64,000 bases of DNA from Metallyticus violacea (Eukaryota > Arthropoda > Insecta > Mantodea > Metallyticidae). A program made the position numbers and the translations under genes. Positions 10,453 to 24,425 of this stretch are shown one piece after another (the first letter of the stretch is position 1; the number at the start of each line of letters is the position of its first letter). The notes under the pieces are model-generated. The model did no database searches and had not been told where the DNA came from. It saw nothing but the letters and a program-made list of their open reading frames with translations. Location of the stretch: contig CM060831.1 of assembly GCA_030762175.1 (NCBI GenBank), positions 33,514,501-33,578,500 on the forward strand. The letters run 5' to 3'.

Positions 10453-13400
10453 ACAACAAAACATATTGCAGGTATCATGACAAGGGCTCACTCTTGGCAG
10501 TGTGTTGGTGATGGCATTGCACAGTGCAGTAGCACATGCTTGGCCCACCCTCATGCCATTGGCAAAAGGACACATTCATTCTTGTCATTTGACTTGAATC
10601 AAATAAATAGACAGAGTTCAATTAGTAGAAAAATGTTAAATTAAAAAAAGCTTATCATATTGGAAATGTTGATATTTTTACAGTTAACTCGACCATACCT
10701 TAAAAAAAAGTAACTGAAAGACCAAAATACATTTATGTTTGGAGTGGAGAAACCAGATGCTAAAATATATTCACTTCTTCAGGTTCCTTGGTTGTATGAC
10801 ATTTTAATTTTGTGAAGGAAATTTCAGTGATTTTAGCTTGTTATGTGTGACTACCTTTATCGCTGGAATGATCATACTTTCCCTTTGTTACAACGCAATG
10901 TCTTTCATTTATTTTCTTGTTCAAAAGACTTTATTGAGTGTTTTATAGTGAACAGTAGGTTTCTTAGGTGGAGCCACCGTAAGAAAACTTTTTTATATAC
11001 ATATAAATTTACAAGATACAAAAATTCTTTGTTGTGTACATACATATTCATAGGATGGATTGAAACAGTACAAAGCACACTGATAAATATTGACTGCAGT
11101 GTACCAGCCATATTATTGGGTTTGCTGTCTCTGCCACAATTTTATCCTTTTCATTCAGTAATAACAAAAAATAAAACAAAAAAGGCAATTTTCCAATTGA
11201 AACTAAATTCACGATAGTTATCAGCCATTATCACTACCTGCAGATGCAATCATGTGACAGCCAGAAAGTAATCCAAAGACTCATTATAAGCTTCTAATTC
11301 AAGAGGTGGTTTCTAGTATGGCAGCATACTTTCAAGTGTTGAATGTCTTCCAGAGAAACAAACTCATACAGACTTTAGACATTTACTATTCAAAGTTTCT
11401 TTAAAAATTAAAATGAAATTTAGGACCCAGTGCATTATACAAACGATAGTTTCAGAAAAATGTTGATAACTTTCACAGTTATCATGTTTGCATTCACTAA
11501 AGACAATGCCGATACACTTGAGACAGTTAATGGAAAAATAGCCCATGAACTTCTCAATTGCAAACAGGTCAGACAGAGAATGATTAAAAACAATAGGGAA
11601 AAATTAGAAAGATTTTATTTTTTTCCCCCAGGGAAGAATCATGTGCTCTTAACATAAAGTATAAGTCAGAAATAAACAGATGTTAGACTGTACTACTAAG
11701 CACTACATCATGAAAGTGAGAGAGTTCTTGATACCAAAGTGGACGTAGCATAGTTTAAAAAGATAAATGAAAATGTTTGAAAATACTGTACCTTAAAAAA
11801 CATGATATAAAAATCTGCCTGTTGAAATATTTATGCTTTTGTTTCACTAACCATAATCCCAAATTTTATAAATGGAAATAGAAATGAGGTAACCATATAC
11901 AATCAGAAATAAACCCTGCAAGATATGGCTTCCTGACATCCACCAAAAATATTTGTGGACAAATCTATGGATAGAATTTTCAGCAAGTGTTTGACTAATT
12001 TAGCAAATTGTTAAAAATATTGACTCTGCCAATGCAGCATTTATTGCATGCCCTCAATTGATGCATTTTGAATTTTTCAGGATGTGCAAAGTGTTCCAAT
12101 ACTAAGATAAGTTCATATTTTTATACAAAGCATTTATCTGTATGACTATGTTAACAGAGTGCTACAGAATGTACAGGAGGTTAGAAGATACAATTTTTTC
12201 ATGAGTAGTCTTGTTTAGGTATTAGCTGTGCCATTAAGGTGATGAATATAGTACTTTTAGTGTGCTAATTTTTATTGAGGATTGAAGTGTTTCCATACTT
12301 GATTTGTGTGCTGTTTTGAATGTAGACAGCCCATTGCCAATAATATGATTGAGGGCGCAGCCTACATTGTGCAGGCATAGTAGCGATTTTCCAAGGGAAG
12401 TTAAAAAAATGGGGGAAGGTCTTTTGTGCAGATTATGTTTAGGTAAGCCTTTATTATCAGTATGGTTCCGTTATCAGCTTCCCAGCATGGTATTCAAATG
12501 TCATAAAAATTCCCAATGTTTAAAAATGTGCCTTACTTCTGTTTTGGCTTGTTGCTTTATTTATAACTGTTTTCCTTGCATTCCTACCTATTGCAAAGGA
12601 ACAGTGCCATATCTTACTAGCATTATACAGAAAGAGATGATAAAAAGTTTTGATTGACTGATGTATATGCGTAGAAAAAGAATTTAAGGATTGAGCTTAC
12701 ATACAAACAGATTTAAGAGCAAGTCATGGAACATGAAATTTATTTGGTTTATATCTTACATAATTGATAGTCACATGCCATAATTTTAAACAGGAAAAAA
12801 TGTCATAACAACATGACTGAGCCATTTCCTTGTATATTTGATACAAATTAAATTTTCCATTTATTTTGACACCCCTTAAGATGTCTTTAGGCACTTTTCA
12901 TTTAGAAGGTAGCTGTTGATATGCCAATAGTGATATCACTAGAATTTTCTTATGTGCACTTTGTGTAAGGAGAAGCTGAAGATGAATAATAGGTAAAAAG
13001 AATTTATTGACAGTGTTGTCCATTGAACCACTTAGCTTATATATTCAGTAGATCATTTACAGGTAAGATTTCATTGTCCTTGGAATGCCACTTGAAACAC
13101 CAGTAATAAAAATATCTAAAATAATTTTCAACTCTGGTTCCTGTAAAATAATGTATTCCTCTAAGCTAAATGAATTAGTACAGAAATACAAGTAACAATA
13201 ATAGCACAACTCTTCATGCTTATTATATGGCACCCTAGGTAGGAACTTTTAGCATCTCATTAGACAAATGTATATTCTTAACAGTGTGTAACATAGTCAT
13301 ACAGGATGCAGGGTGAAGCCCAAATTTTGAAATATGTCCTTAAAATTAAAATATGTTTTACGATTATAAAATAGTTTGCGAAATTTGGCATTTCTTTCTA

Positions 13401-14254
13401 GACTCTAGCATTAGGCCTGAATTTTAAAAGTATTTTATGCCTGCAGATATACATTGCCCTAAAAATCTCTTGAAATACTAATGGTGCAAAAATTACCAAT
13501 GTTAGCTTTTTTGAGAACTTGAGTATTAAAATTGACATGGCTTTTACATGAATGAAGCCTACATCATGAGATTTTAAGGACTCTCAACACTGAGAACTTG
13601 CTTTTAAAAGTATTGCACTTTCATAAAGGAGCAATGGAATACTCAACATTCCTCCCTCCCCGAGGGTTTTTCAAAATTAATTTTAGTCATACACTGCATA
13701 GCATTCCAATGGAGTGAAGAGCATTTTTCATTGACACATCCATTTGCACCATTCACCTCTTTTTGGAGGTATGGGGAGGGGGGTACTAGAGGCTGTGCAT
13801 CCATTTAATGTAGGTGTCTCAAGAAATCCGTCTTGTAACACAGCACATTGTGTAGAAAAAAAAGAGAATGCCCTTGTCTTACAATGACTTATTGCATGAA
13901 ATTGAAAAATTGCATATATTGTATTAAGAAATTGTTTATGAGGTTAGCATGCTTTTTTATTGTCGATCCATACAGCGAAGTTGAGCAAGCTGCATGAATT
14001 CAGTAGACAATTTGTGCAAACTTTTTCCATTGTTTGTTTTTTTTTTCTTTCTTAAATTAAAGCGCAGGGAAGCCTGTTGCTCTTCCATGCAAGAAAACAT
14101 AATGGTAAAACTGTTGGGTGAAAAGTTCAATATATGAAGGTTTATAAAATAAAAAAATTAATGGATTTGTGGCTGTGACGTAAAGACATTTTTCTGTTTG
14201 TTGTTTGGAGATGACTCCACCGAAGCTGTGTGGATTAAAATGAAATATAGTTGA
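10453..14254. other. Unassigned CpG-poor sequence
   Basis: Several 60-125 codon open frames occur here (for example 10,843-11,217 and 12,349-12,657), but none shows a recognisable domain, a codon pattern or flanking splice signals that I would trust. No gene is called. Confidence 0.45.
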
Positions 14255-14375
14255 CTCTGGGTGTCATACATTTATGACACATAAAAGAGCCTCAAGTCTG
14301 AGTAAGATTTAAGAGCTATTTCACACTCTAAATACAATGGAATATTTATGACCAAAGATGTTAAAGAATGAATCT
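14255..14375 (+). mobile_element. SINE family A, 3' fragment
   Basis: It matches the tail half of family A: AAGAGCCTCAAGTCTGAG, AGAGCTATTTCAC, AATACAATGGAAT, then GATGTTAAAGAATG. The tRNA head is absent and the copy is more diverged than the others. Confidence 0.65.
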
Positions 14376-15949
14376 AACCTAAATGTATAATGGAGGTTGA
14401 TGCTTTGGGTCATTTATTTCAGAAAATATAAAGACAATTAAATAATTGTTATTTACACTCTCAGTTGTAATGCAATTTTTGGGGGCACTGAAAATATTAG
14501 AATGCATCTAGGCAATGTGTACAATAGAAAAATGATCTGAGTGAAAAAACATGACATATTACTGTAAATAATAAACTGCATGGAATCTTATGGTGCTTTT
14601 GCACTTGTATTTATAGGACATGATGAAAGCAACAGTTCACTAAATCTGGGTTTTTCAGGGAACACGTTGCTCTTTAAGGGAACTTTCAAGAAAGTTCAAA
14701 ATGATTAGCAAGGTAGCTTATTAGAGATATGACATCACAGATTTAAAAAAAAAATGTCTAATGCTGAATTTGTGGATGAAAGTATGCACTTGGCAGCAGT
14801 AATAGTGCTGCTAATAATTGTTATTGATAGCTGTGTTTTACTTTATGATAACTCAATTTTAAGGTTCTGGGTATTCCACAATCCATTTAATCGTAATAAC
14901 AATCCATTAACCAGTTTGTTACACAAATTTTATTAGATCTAATCTCATGGTGGCACTTTACATTCTAGAGTTTAAAGTCTTTGTAAAGAACAATTCCAAT
15001 AATGGGTAGTGTTATGCAGGTGTTTTTAATTTGACATCTTGCCAAAATACATCTGTTGGAATATTGTTTTCATACTCAATGAAAATGTTGATTTGTTTTG
15101 CAGGTCTTTCCAAAGAACAGTCATGGTAAATGTAACTAGACAGAAAGATTCCTTGTTCCTTTAACACTAGGTGTAATGTGAAAATTAGTACTATGCAATT
15201 TGCATATGAAAATTTTAATAGCTTTACAGAAAGGATAGAAAACATATCTAAACTAGGATCTTGCATCAAATTAGTACAGGCAACATTTGAATTTTGACAA
15301 CATCATGTTACATGAAGAAATATTGTACAACCAGCTACAGCAATGCAACACAGAGCTATTAATGTATTGAAAATTTTGAAACTTAGATTACAGTTATGAA
15401 AATGTATAGGCTGTAAGAAATACTTGAAGTAATACAATGGCACACATTCTGCTACTAAAATTGCTGTCAAAGAAGTCTGTGATACAATTAATATGCAAGT
15501 GAAAGTGCTCCATAGTACCATGCCAGGGAAAAGATGAACTGTATTAGCAATTGTTTTCCATGGAAAGAAATTTCATCAACCACCTGATAGGGAAATGAAA
15601 TGAGGTCATCAATAAACTTGGCACTTTGAAAGAGATAAGGGAGGACTTTGGGTGAATCTACCAGTTGTTTTTTTTTTGCCACATTTAAGTTGTATCATCA
15701 ATGGAAAGAGTTTTATGTATGTGAACCACCCACTAAATATCTCATGAACTGCTTTTGTCAGAAATACAACAAGCAAAAAGGAACATTGAAAAAGAAAGAA
15801 AGAAAGAAAGAAATGACTTTTTGCCTGCAAAAATGATAGATTACCAGTTTGCATGCAGATGCCTATCAAATGGTATTCAAAATTATAGCATTTTTGATAA
15901 ATAGACTTTCTTAAAATTAAAGGCTTTCTTAAAATAGACTTTAAATTAA

Positions 15950-16990
15950 AACTGAAGACAATGGCATGGGCTGTAGATATTAAACCCCGGCATTTCCCCA
16001 GGTATATTCCCTAAAATTACAATCAGAAATATAAATGGCACCCCTCTAGTTCTATGGGCTATGCAAGATATTTTGTCTGTCCATCCATCTGCCCACACCC
16101 CTCCTTTTAGAAGTGGGTATTTTATTTATCTACTTTTTTCCATTGAAGGGCATGTAAAATAGAAGACCATGTAGTTTCCTGTAGATAGAAACAACTTGAG
16201 CATTTGGAAGATGCAGTTATTAAAATATGTTGATGGAGATGGCAAAATTTGGGAATTTTCTAGCTCTTGATAGGGTACTTTCTCAATAGGGAAAGTTATC
16301 AAAGTTCTAGATCTCTCTCTACAGAAGGCATGTTGTAAAAAGATTTGCATTTGGTTTCTGGTGCATTAAAGAGTGTAAAGAACAATTTTATATACTCAAT
16401 TGTCTTTTAAAACCAAAGAGATGTTTAAAAAACACTTGTGTACATAAAAACAGTAAAAATCTCAAAAGATGTGGCATTAAAATGAAAAGCAATAGGCACA
16501 TTTGCAATGTCTTTCTGTCTGTCTATCTGTCTTTCTTTCTGTCTTTCTTTGTTTCTTCCTTCCTTCCTTCTTTTCTGTCTCTCTCTCTCTCTCTTTCTTT
16601 CTTTCTTCATTCCTTTTTTTATTTATTTCTCTCTCCCTTCCATTTCTTTCTTTCCTTTCTTCCTTTTCTATTCATTTTTAGTGTATGCCCAGCTACTAAG
16701 ATGTTTCGAGATGAATGTAATTGGTGAAATGGTGAAGCAAATGAGTCCAGAGACTCTAGTGTCTAATGTTTGTTTAAATTAATGAATTTATTGTTGCTTT
16801 GACTGCAGTGGTCTTCTAGCAATGTCTGTAAGTTGTGGACTGAATGCTATGCATGTAATTAGCATTTAACTTTTTCAAGGTTGGAAGAAATAAAGACAAA
16901 ACAAGGGGTGGGGGGACACAGGGTTTGAATATTGCTTCTATATGAATTTGTTGTATTAGTCAGTTCTGACCATTTGCCTGCAGATATTAT
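15950..16990 (+). repeat. Tandem duplication I, left unit
   Basis: Blocks in this unit recur in order in the adjacent right unit at about 17,075-17,760. They include TGGGCTGTAGAT, AATCAGAAATATAAATGG, GATAGGG...CAATAGGGAAAGTT, AGATCTCTCTCT, AAAACAGTAAAAAT, GTCCAGAGACT and ACAGGGTTTGAA. The left unit is longer, chiefly because it carries an expanded pyrimidine microsatellite. Confidence 0.8.
16503..16672. repeat. Pyrimidine microsatellite (TTTC/CTGT/CTTC)
   Basis: About 170 bases of impure CTGT, TTTC, CTTC and CT repeats inside the left unit of duplication I. The open frames over it on both strands are low-complexity artefacts. Confidence 0.9.
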
Positions 16991-17074
16991 AAAAATAAAA
17001 TGAAAATTAGAGATTTTTGAAACAGTAGACCCTTTTTTAATTAAACCTTGGTAAAAATATATTTTAAATTTGAA

Positions 17075-17760
17075 CAGATGAGAATGCCATGGGTTGTAGA
17101 TGGAATCAGCTTATGTTCTTAAAACAAAAATCTACTTTAGGCTTTTAAATGTTTTGTATTATAAACATGCTATGATTACTATAAAATTACAACCAGAAAT
17201 ATAAATGGTATCCCTAAAGAAATAAGTTTCAGCACTTGGAAGATGTTCTGGTTAATAAAATATGCTTTAGGTTGAACAAAATATGTCAAAATTTGGGTAT
17301 TTTCAGCCTCTTGATAGGATCTTGCACAATAGGGAAAGTTCTGAAAATTATAGATCTCTCTCTCTCTCTCTCTCAGGCACATGTAAAAGTTTTGCATTTG
17401 GTGCATGAAAGAAACATGGAATTTGTCTTTTAAACCAAAAGTGCTGTTTAATAAACGTTAATATGAAAACAGTAAAAATATCGAAAGATGTTTGATTATG
17501 AAATGATGATGCAAATGAGCCCAGAGACTTCAGCATCTAATGTTTTGTAAATTAATTAATTTGTTTGTTTATTTAGTGCCGCTTAAATTGGTTTGGTGTT
17601 CTCGTGATGTCTGTAGATAGTGGAATGAATGTTGTAGGTTGATTTAATGTAGTAGCATTTATATTCAGGGTCAGGAGAAATAAGGAAAAAATGGGGGGGG
17701 GGGGGGGAACAGGGTTTGAGCAGCGCTTCTATATTAAGTCATCGTTATAGTCGTTTTGAT
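17075..17760 (+). repeat. Tandem duplication I, right unit
   Basis: A diverged second copy of 15,950-16,990 in the same order and orientation. It has a short (CT)n run at about 17,353-17,375, where the left copy has only a few CT repeats. It has a pure G run at about 17,692-17,707, where the left copy has GGGGTGGGGGG. Confidence 0.8.
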
Positions 17761-17874
17761 CATTAACAGAAAGTTTATTGAAGCAAACCCTATGGGCGTA
17801 TTCTAGCTGCCGTGAAATATAGAAAATGTGTCGTTTTTAAAGTGTACACGTTTTTATTTGCAGTATGCTATTGA

Positions 17875-18158
17875 TTTGATTTATTTACGGACGCTCTTTA
17901 ACATCTCAGGTCACCAGTGTCCCATTCTATTCAGGACGTGAAACGGCCGACAAATTTTGCTCAGATGCCGCTTCTTTCGTGCTTGAGGTTCTTTTTCGTT
18001 CCGAAAATATACGGACACGGGGCCCACGGCTTTACTTCCCTTCCGAAGGAAGCCATACTTAGGATTTTTACGCCGGAAAAAATCCATCGATCCTGGTCGG
18101 ATTTGAACCCGCGGGTTAAGAAGGCAAGTTTGGTTACCACTACACCACCAGGACCGAC
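17875..18158 (-). mobile_element. SINE family A, reverse copy
   Basis: The full block order of family A is present in reverse complement, ending in the head GGTTACCACTACACCACCAG. This copy is rich in CpG and close to the copy at 38.7 kb, suggesting a fairly recent or slowly decaying insertion. It lies at the border where CpG density rises. Confidence 0.87.
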
Positions 18159-19834
18159 TTTGCAATGTGCAAAGCAGTTGTTTAGTCTTATATGAACGTT
18201 AAATATTCTATAGTGGGCAAGTAACAGATAAATGCGATGTAATATTCTCAGGATTACTGAGTTTTAAATATGTATATATATTCGATAGAAGAATGAGGTA
18301 TTTCAAAATATTTTGTCCTTATTCATATATAATGATTACATGCATAGGCGTATTTCATGTTAAAAGAGCACGACCGTTTTGTTGTAGTACTTACATAAAG
18401 GACGACGAATCGACAGATATTATATTTCTGTCACAATTTGTGGTGATATTACGATACATGGGTGCGGGTAAACCGGTTGAAAGATTCATAATATTCGTTG
18501 CTGTTTCTGAATTGACTGCATAAGGCGTACTTTAACAGCTGAATTATAAGAGTCCCACATAAACCAGAAATTTATAGCACAAATGTACGATGGTACTGCA
18601 GTTTTGAGAGAACGTTGGGGATGAGTATGTGTTAATAAGTGGTTCTCCCACGGCATTTAGGTGGCATGTAGTTGGTCCATCCTTTTACAGGGTCCACAAG
18701 CCGCCACTGATCAAATATATTTTTTTGTGATCTGTGCACACTGAACCCAATTTTGTCCATGTTAGTTGATGTTGGGAAACCGCAAATATTTATATGTAAT
18801 AAAACCTAGCAAAAATGTTGAATGTAAGCATAAGAAACTTGCAATCATACCATTATTGTAACGATTTATTTTAAGCACACATGTTAATAAAATATGAAAG
18901 ATAGCTCGTGTCGAAAGATGAATGAGCATTTGTGTGCGAGTTCTAAACATTCCTAAAAGACATAAGGGTGTGGTAAATTGTAATAAATTTGTTTGAATTT
19001 TATAGTTAACATATTGTCATTAATGATTAATGAGATGCAAAACTCAGTTTTATCACAGTAAATGTAATTGTGGGGCATTGTAACTGCAATCCATGCATTT
19101 GAAAGCGAACATTGTGTAATAGAGTTGTATATCATGTTAAAAATGATACTCAGTCATCCATGAGCTACGTACGTATATTCCAAAGAAGGGTTTTAGAAAA
19201 TATACGTACTTTTTTCGAACCTGAACAAGGTGTGGGCTTGTTAAGGAAATTTGTCAATGTTACATCTGGGACTATGTATACATAGTCACCGGCGTAACCT
19301 TGAGGAGTACGGTTCCCGACTTGGGTTGTGTGTGTATGTTTGTTAGTTCGATCTAATGGTGAATATGCTGGGAAAATATTGCGACGGAGAGAGAAGTGGA
19401 AAAGTCAACGCTTATTCTTAAACAAACGGTAACTTTTATTCATCGACAACGAGGAATGTTGATGGATTTTAGTCTATATATACATTTTATGAAAAGGTGA
19501 TTTTTTTTGTTCTTTTATCCTTTTATGCGACATTAAAGTGGTGTTATTAAAAAAATATTTATAAATGAAGATAGCAAATGGAACAAGTATCACTGAATCA
19601 TGATGATTGGTTTTAGTACGAAAATTTCGGTCGCTTAATATGCATAACTGAATTCCAAGCCCTCGTTCTTTCAGGGAAATATATTTAAAGTAACGTATAT
19701 TTTTTATTGAAGTGGAAATATTGCGGATGGATCAAAGATAAAATAAGTATATTTAAAATGAAATATATTCCACGTTGATATAAACAGGTTTGTCGCTGAA
19801 GTAAGATCCTTTAACTAGAATAAACTATTTTTAA

Positions 19835-20105
19835 ATGGTGTTTAGCGACCGTTTTTACAGGCTGTGGACACTAATGAAGCATTTAATTTTTTTTTTTTTT
19901 TTTAATATAAAGAAAGGAAAGAAGCGTAGCTTAGGATATCACGTCAATGTTTTGCATTTATCAGGACTGAGGAAAGCCTGAAATCTTGTTAGAATCGAAC
20001 CCCTCCCCCACCCCAGACCTCCCGCTCACGTGTGGAGTCCCGTAATGACCACCCCAGACCTCCCGCTCACGTGTGGAGTCCCGTAATGACCTCGGCTACC
20101 CTTGA
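19835..20105 (-). mobile_element. SINE family B, reverse copy with duplicated head
   Basis: Reverse-strand order is tail (GGTGTTTAGCGACCGTTTTTAC), T-run, body (ATCAGGACTGAGGAAAGCCTG), B box (GAATCGAACCCC) and head (CCGCTCACGTGTGGAGTCCC). The head sequence is present twice in tandem. Confidence 0.8.
20010..20091. repeat. 41-bp perfect tandem duplication in a SINE head
   Basis: The 41-bp unit that begins ACCCCAGACCTCCCGCTCAC is repeated twice without a visible mismatch. It therefore looks much younger than the SINE that contains it. Confidence 0.9.
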
Positions 20106-22504
20106 CGATACACAAAAGAATGTTATTGCTGGTTTATTCTGCAGTTCAGTGGGTTATATGCCTTTACAATTGTATCACATTATATTTGCTAACAAAGGGT
20201 ACAATGCTGTCCGTCAGCAGACTGGCACTCTGTGAACTTGGAGATGTTATGTTGTCGTGGCTTCTAAGAGACAATAATCTGAAATAAAGTTTATTGGAAA
20301 AATCAGTCAGAGCTCGCTACAACTCTTTCTCCTGTAGCCCCTGTCTAAAATATATAGCAAACCGGCTGCACACCAACGTTATTATTGTTACAATCCCTTT
20401 CTTATCCCTAACTTCCTACTTTGGTATATTTACTAAAACATTCACGGTCAATGCTAAACAATTCTATCATACTAGCATTTAGTTTGACATAATATATTCT
20501 TCCTATTCACTTGTTATTTAAAATAGTCAGATGGCTATGTTTCAGGTGTTATTAACGCATGTGCTTAAAATAAATGATTATTGTAAATGTCTGATAGGAG
20601 TACTAGTGCGTTAATTTCCTTGTTGACGTCGAAAAGCGTTTGAATGCGCAGATCGTGACATTGCCGTGTTACGTGAAAAACATATAGATGAAAGATCATG
20701 ATATTGACATAGTTATATACCTAGATAATGTTTCGTTATTGAATGGTATTATTAAGTTTCTTTGTTTCGTTCAAGAACTTCTAAACTCGTCAGAAGAACA
20801 ATATTAGGGTTTGTTAGTTTGCGAGCTCGTAGCGGCAACGCGACCTTTAGACCAGAAAATGGATTTCGAGTCCTAAATAGTCTTCTAGGTGAAACACTTA
20901 TTAAGTTCATTTCGATCATTTCGAAATGAACAGAACTGAAAGAGACTCCTCGAGAAAGTTGGAATACGTACTGAAGGCGAGCCGTGTTTAGTGTGTGTGT
21001 GTGTGTAGGGAGGGGGGGGGGGGGGTGAACGCGCAAAGTTTTAGTATTTCTTCGTTTTTCTCGTGTGGTGCTTGTTTAGGGACATTAAAGGTCCACGAAT
21101 AAATGATTTGGCACAGTGAAAGCAATGCATGCGTGTCTACATGCCTTGACATGTAACTTGGTCTGCAAGACTGCCATACTTGGAAGTGGGAGAGCAGTGT
21201 CGACTGTGAACAAAATATCAAACATGGCTAAATATATTAATTCATTGATTAGGTTTGTTCATTATGAACTTACAGCATAAATTCTCATTGGGACAATGCA
21301 TAAGACTCTGTTTTGTTGATTCCTCACGTTTCAAAGCAAGTTTTTTCCCCTATATAATCATAAACCCTTTGCCCGGTTTGACTGGATAGGTTACAGAAAT
21401 AGGCGCAAAATGTAGAATACCGACGAACCATCGTGTCCGTTGATACTTGCGCTGCTTTTAGCGTTTTCTTACGCTTGACTATAAACGGCAGGATTGTTTC
21501 TTTAGAAGTATGCGAAATATTTTAGCTGCATGGCATGTTCCCTCATTTCCCCTTTTGATGGAAGATGGTGTCTCGTAAGATGGCTCGTTGAGTTATTTGG
21601 GAAATACTCGTGGGAAGGATTATTTGTTGATTAGATAGTCAAATTGACCGAATCGTTCCACTCTTTTGAGTGGGTTAATTTTTTTTTATTTATTTATTTA
21701 TTAAATTGACGGAATCGTTCCACTCTTTTGGGGTTTATTTATTTATTTGTTTGTGTGTGTGTTTACTAATTTATTCCAATTTCCAATTCCAATTGGAAAT
21801 ATTCCAATGTAACATTCTATAATCGAAAGTCTAGACTCACTGGCAAAATACGTGTCATGTGTTTTATTCTTGTGAGATTGCTCGTGCGTCACTTGAAAAT
21901 GAAAGCGCGATATACCGGATACCAGACTATGTTAGTTTGAATGGTTGGAAAGGAATCTGTAACGATTCGTTTCAAAGCTGGTTGCGTTAACGCTTTAAAT
22001 AAGCAAGCCACGCATATTCTAAAATTTGGAGAATATTCATTAATCTTTTTCTCATTATCACAAAGTGTGGATATGAACTAACATATCAGAAGACACACGA
22101 AAGGGGCAGGGCATTTGGCGTCCTCCTCTTCCTTCAGTTTTAAGTGCTCGCAATTTCGTATTTATTAGCTTGCTCCAGAGTAGAGGTGTTGAAACACGTA
22201 TATTTAAATAGCGGCGAGGGGGTATCTTGATAGCAAAACATTCGATTCCATTATATGAGATGTTGTAGAATATGATGTTATTTATCGTGCACGATTGCAG
22301 GTGAAAAACCAAACTAATATTGGGGTCCCTATTGATCGACTAGGCCTCTCTCACCTTTTGCATTCGCATCGACTTTTTCATTTGTTCCGCTAGAACTCCT
22401 AGGAAGCAAACTGTGTATCGACATGTTGACAATTTTTTTTAAAAAAATATGTTTGATGGTTATGTTTGAAAAATGTATTTCATTCAACACATTGTAGTGG
22501 TATA

Positions 22505-22790
22505 ACAATGCATTGAGGTGTCGACCGCCACGGGTGAGCGGGAGGTCTGGGGTTCGAATCCCGCCAGGACTGTCCTCCCTGACTAGGGTTTTTTTTCCAG
22601 GTTTTCCTCAGTCCTCATAACTGGCAAATGCCGGGGAGGTACCCTAAAATTAGGCCTGGAACATTTCCTTCCTGAAACAATCCTTTCCCAATATATAATT
22701 TCATTTCATGCATCACCAGTGTTCACCTCGGGCTGTGGTGCCTCATTAGTAAAAACGGGCGTTAAACATCATTCAAGCAAACAAACAAAT
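22505..22790 (+). mobile_element. SINE family B, near full-length copy
   Basis: The head reads CACGGGTGAGCGGGAGGTCT then the B box GGTTCGAATCCC. The body contains TTTCCAGGTTTTCCTCAGTC, CTGGCAAATGCCGGGGAGGT and CCTGGAACATTTCCTTCCTG. The tail reads AAACGGGCGTTAAACATCAT with a short A-rich end. It is inserted in the left unit of duplication II. Confidence 0.85.
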
Positions 22791-23384
22791 TGAAATGTCA
22801 AAATACAAAGTTGATAGATCATTCTCATATTTCAAAACATTGACATTATAGTTATTTTTATATTGAAGAAGAAGATTTAATGGCGTGACTGTACGCCAAC
22901 ACGTACATTGAAAAGTATATTATCATCACCAACATTTCAAATGTTCCCGTTATGGAGACATTTACTAAAAGAACGCTTTTAGTTTGGATTTTAGGTCACG
23001 GTGGAATGCTGTTCGTTAATGCTCTTTTGAATATTATTGCTTTTAATGATAAGTGCCAATGTGATGATTTACATTTCTCTCAACGGGAGTCTTTAGACTT
23101 GAATGTTTACCCTTTCTTATAAGAAATACTGAGCAGAACATTACAATATATTTATTTTAAAGATCTGAACACTTAAACGCATTTCAATGGCTTGGGCTGC
23201 ATTTGGTATATAGCAGAAATATTTTAGAATATCGTCCTTTACCGATAGTTCGTGTCGAAAGTACCTGTTGCTGGTGAAAGTAATAAAAAATATGAAAAGG
23301 TGCAAATATCTTGACCATATCTTTTTGTAATAAAAGATATATTTCAGATGAAACGAATTTACGTTACAAGCATGTTTTAAATCA

Positions 23385-23610
23385 TTGCAAGGGTCTGCTG
23401 GTTCGGTTCTCGCCAGGATCGCTCTCCCTGACTTGTGATTTGGTTTTTTCCAGGGTTTCCTCAGTCTTCATAAATGACAAATGACTGGGAGTTACCCTAA
23501 ACTTAAGACTTGCAACGTTTTCTTTCTTTAAAAAAAAAATGTTCCTAATATAGTTATCATTATATCACCAGCGTCTGTGATACCTCAATAATAAATAAAG
23601 GAATGTTAAA
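23385..23610 (+). mobile_element. SINE family B, head-truncated copy
   Basis: It has the body and tail of family B (TTCGGTTCTCGCCAGGATCG, GGTTTCCTCAGTCTTCATAA, GGGAGTTACCCTAAACTTA) without a full head. A matching copy sits at the same relative place in the right unit at 26.13 kb, so the insertion predates duplication II. Confidence 0.75.
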
Positions 23611-24369
23611 GATCATTAGAAAAAAAAAAGTCATACTATACTCCATCCTTAAAGTAAACATTAACCAGTGTCGTTGCATTGCATTAACCACATTCTACTC
23701 ACACAAAAGTAGCGTACAGTGTGCATACACGTCAAAAATGGGAAACAAGCTTTCATTTTGCTCAAATACATTTATTGCTCTGTCAACCAAATCTTGTCCA
23801 TGTTAGGAGGTGTTGGGAAACCACAAATGCAATAAATCTAGCAAGGAAGTTGTAGGTAACGAGCGAGAAACTTACAATTATTATTGTAATGATTTATTTT
23901 AAGCACATGTGTTAATAAAATATGAAAGGTAGCCATTTGGAAAAGTAAAGTTCGTGCCGAAAGACAATTAAGCATTTGCAAGGGTGTGTGGTGTAAACAT
24001 TCCTAAAAAGCATAGGGGTGTGGTCATAAAAAAGTTGGAATTTTTTAGTTAACACATTGTCGTTGATGATGATGATGAATAAGATGCAAAACTCGGTTTT
24101 ATCAGAGTCATTGTTATTTTAGGGCATTGTAGCTGCATTTGAAAGTGAACATTGTGTAACAGAGTTGTACATGTTAAAAATGATTCTCATAGTTATCCAT
24201 GAGCTACGTGCATATATTCCAAAGAAGGGTTTTAGAAAATATACGCACGTTCTTCGAACCGAACAAGGTGTGGGTTTGTTAAGGAAATATGTCAATGTTG
24301 CATGCTGTACTATGTATGCATAGTCACCGGGGTAACCTTGTGGAGAACGGTTCCCAACTTGGGTTGTGT

Positions 24370-24425
24370 ATGTATGAACCTTCCGCTCGCGAGTCGAGTC
24401 CCTTAATGACCTCGGCTACCCCTGT
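24370..24425 (-). mobile_element. SINE family B, head remnant
   Basis: The phrase CTTCCGCTCGCGAGTCGAGT followed by CCCTTAATGACCTCGGCTAC matches the reversed head of the copy at 19,835-20,105, in the equivalent place in the right unit. The rest of the SINE is missing here. Confidence 0.65.

Larger units (their letters stand above)
18750..23785 (+). repeat. Tandem duplication II, left unit
   Basis: An ordered series of blocks here recurs in 23,786-26,530. Examples are TGTTGGGAAACC, GATTTATTTTAAGCAC, AAACTC(A/G)GTTTTATCA, CCATGAGCTACGT, GAAGGGTTTTAGAAAATATA, TTATTCTGCAGT(T/A)CAGTGGG, ACTATGTTAG, GGCAAAATACGTGT and ATGGGAAACAA. It is longer than the right unit because of insertions, including two SINE copies (19.84 and 22.5 kb). 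Confidence 0.82.

Noticed and set aside
11430..11657. 75-codon + frame that could pass as a small secreted protein
   Set aside because: The hydrophobic start is weak, there is no cysteine pattern or splice evidence, and it ends in a poly-T/C-coded tail.
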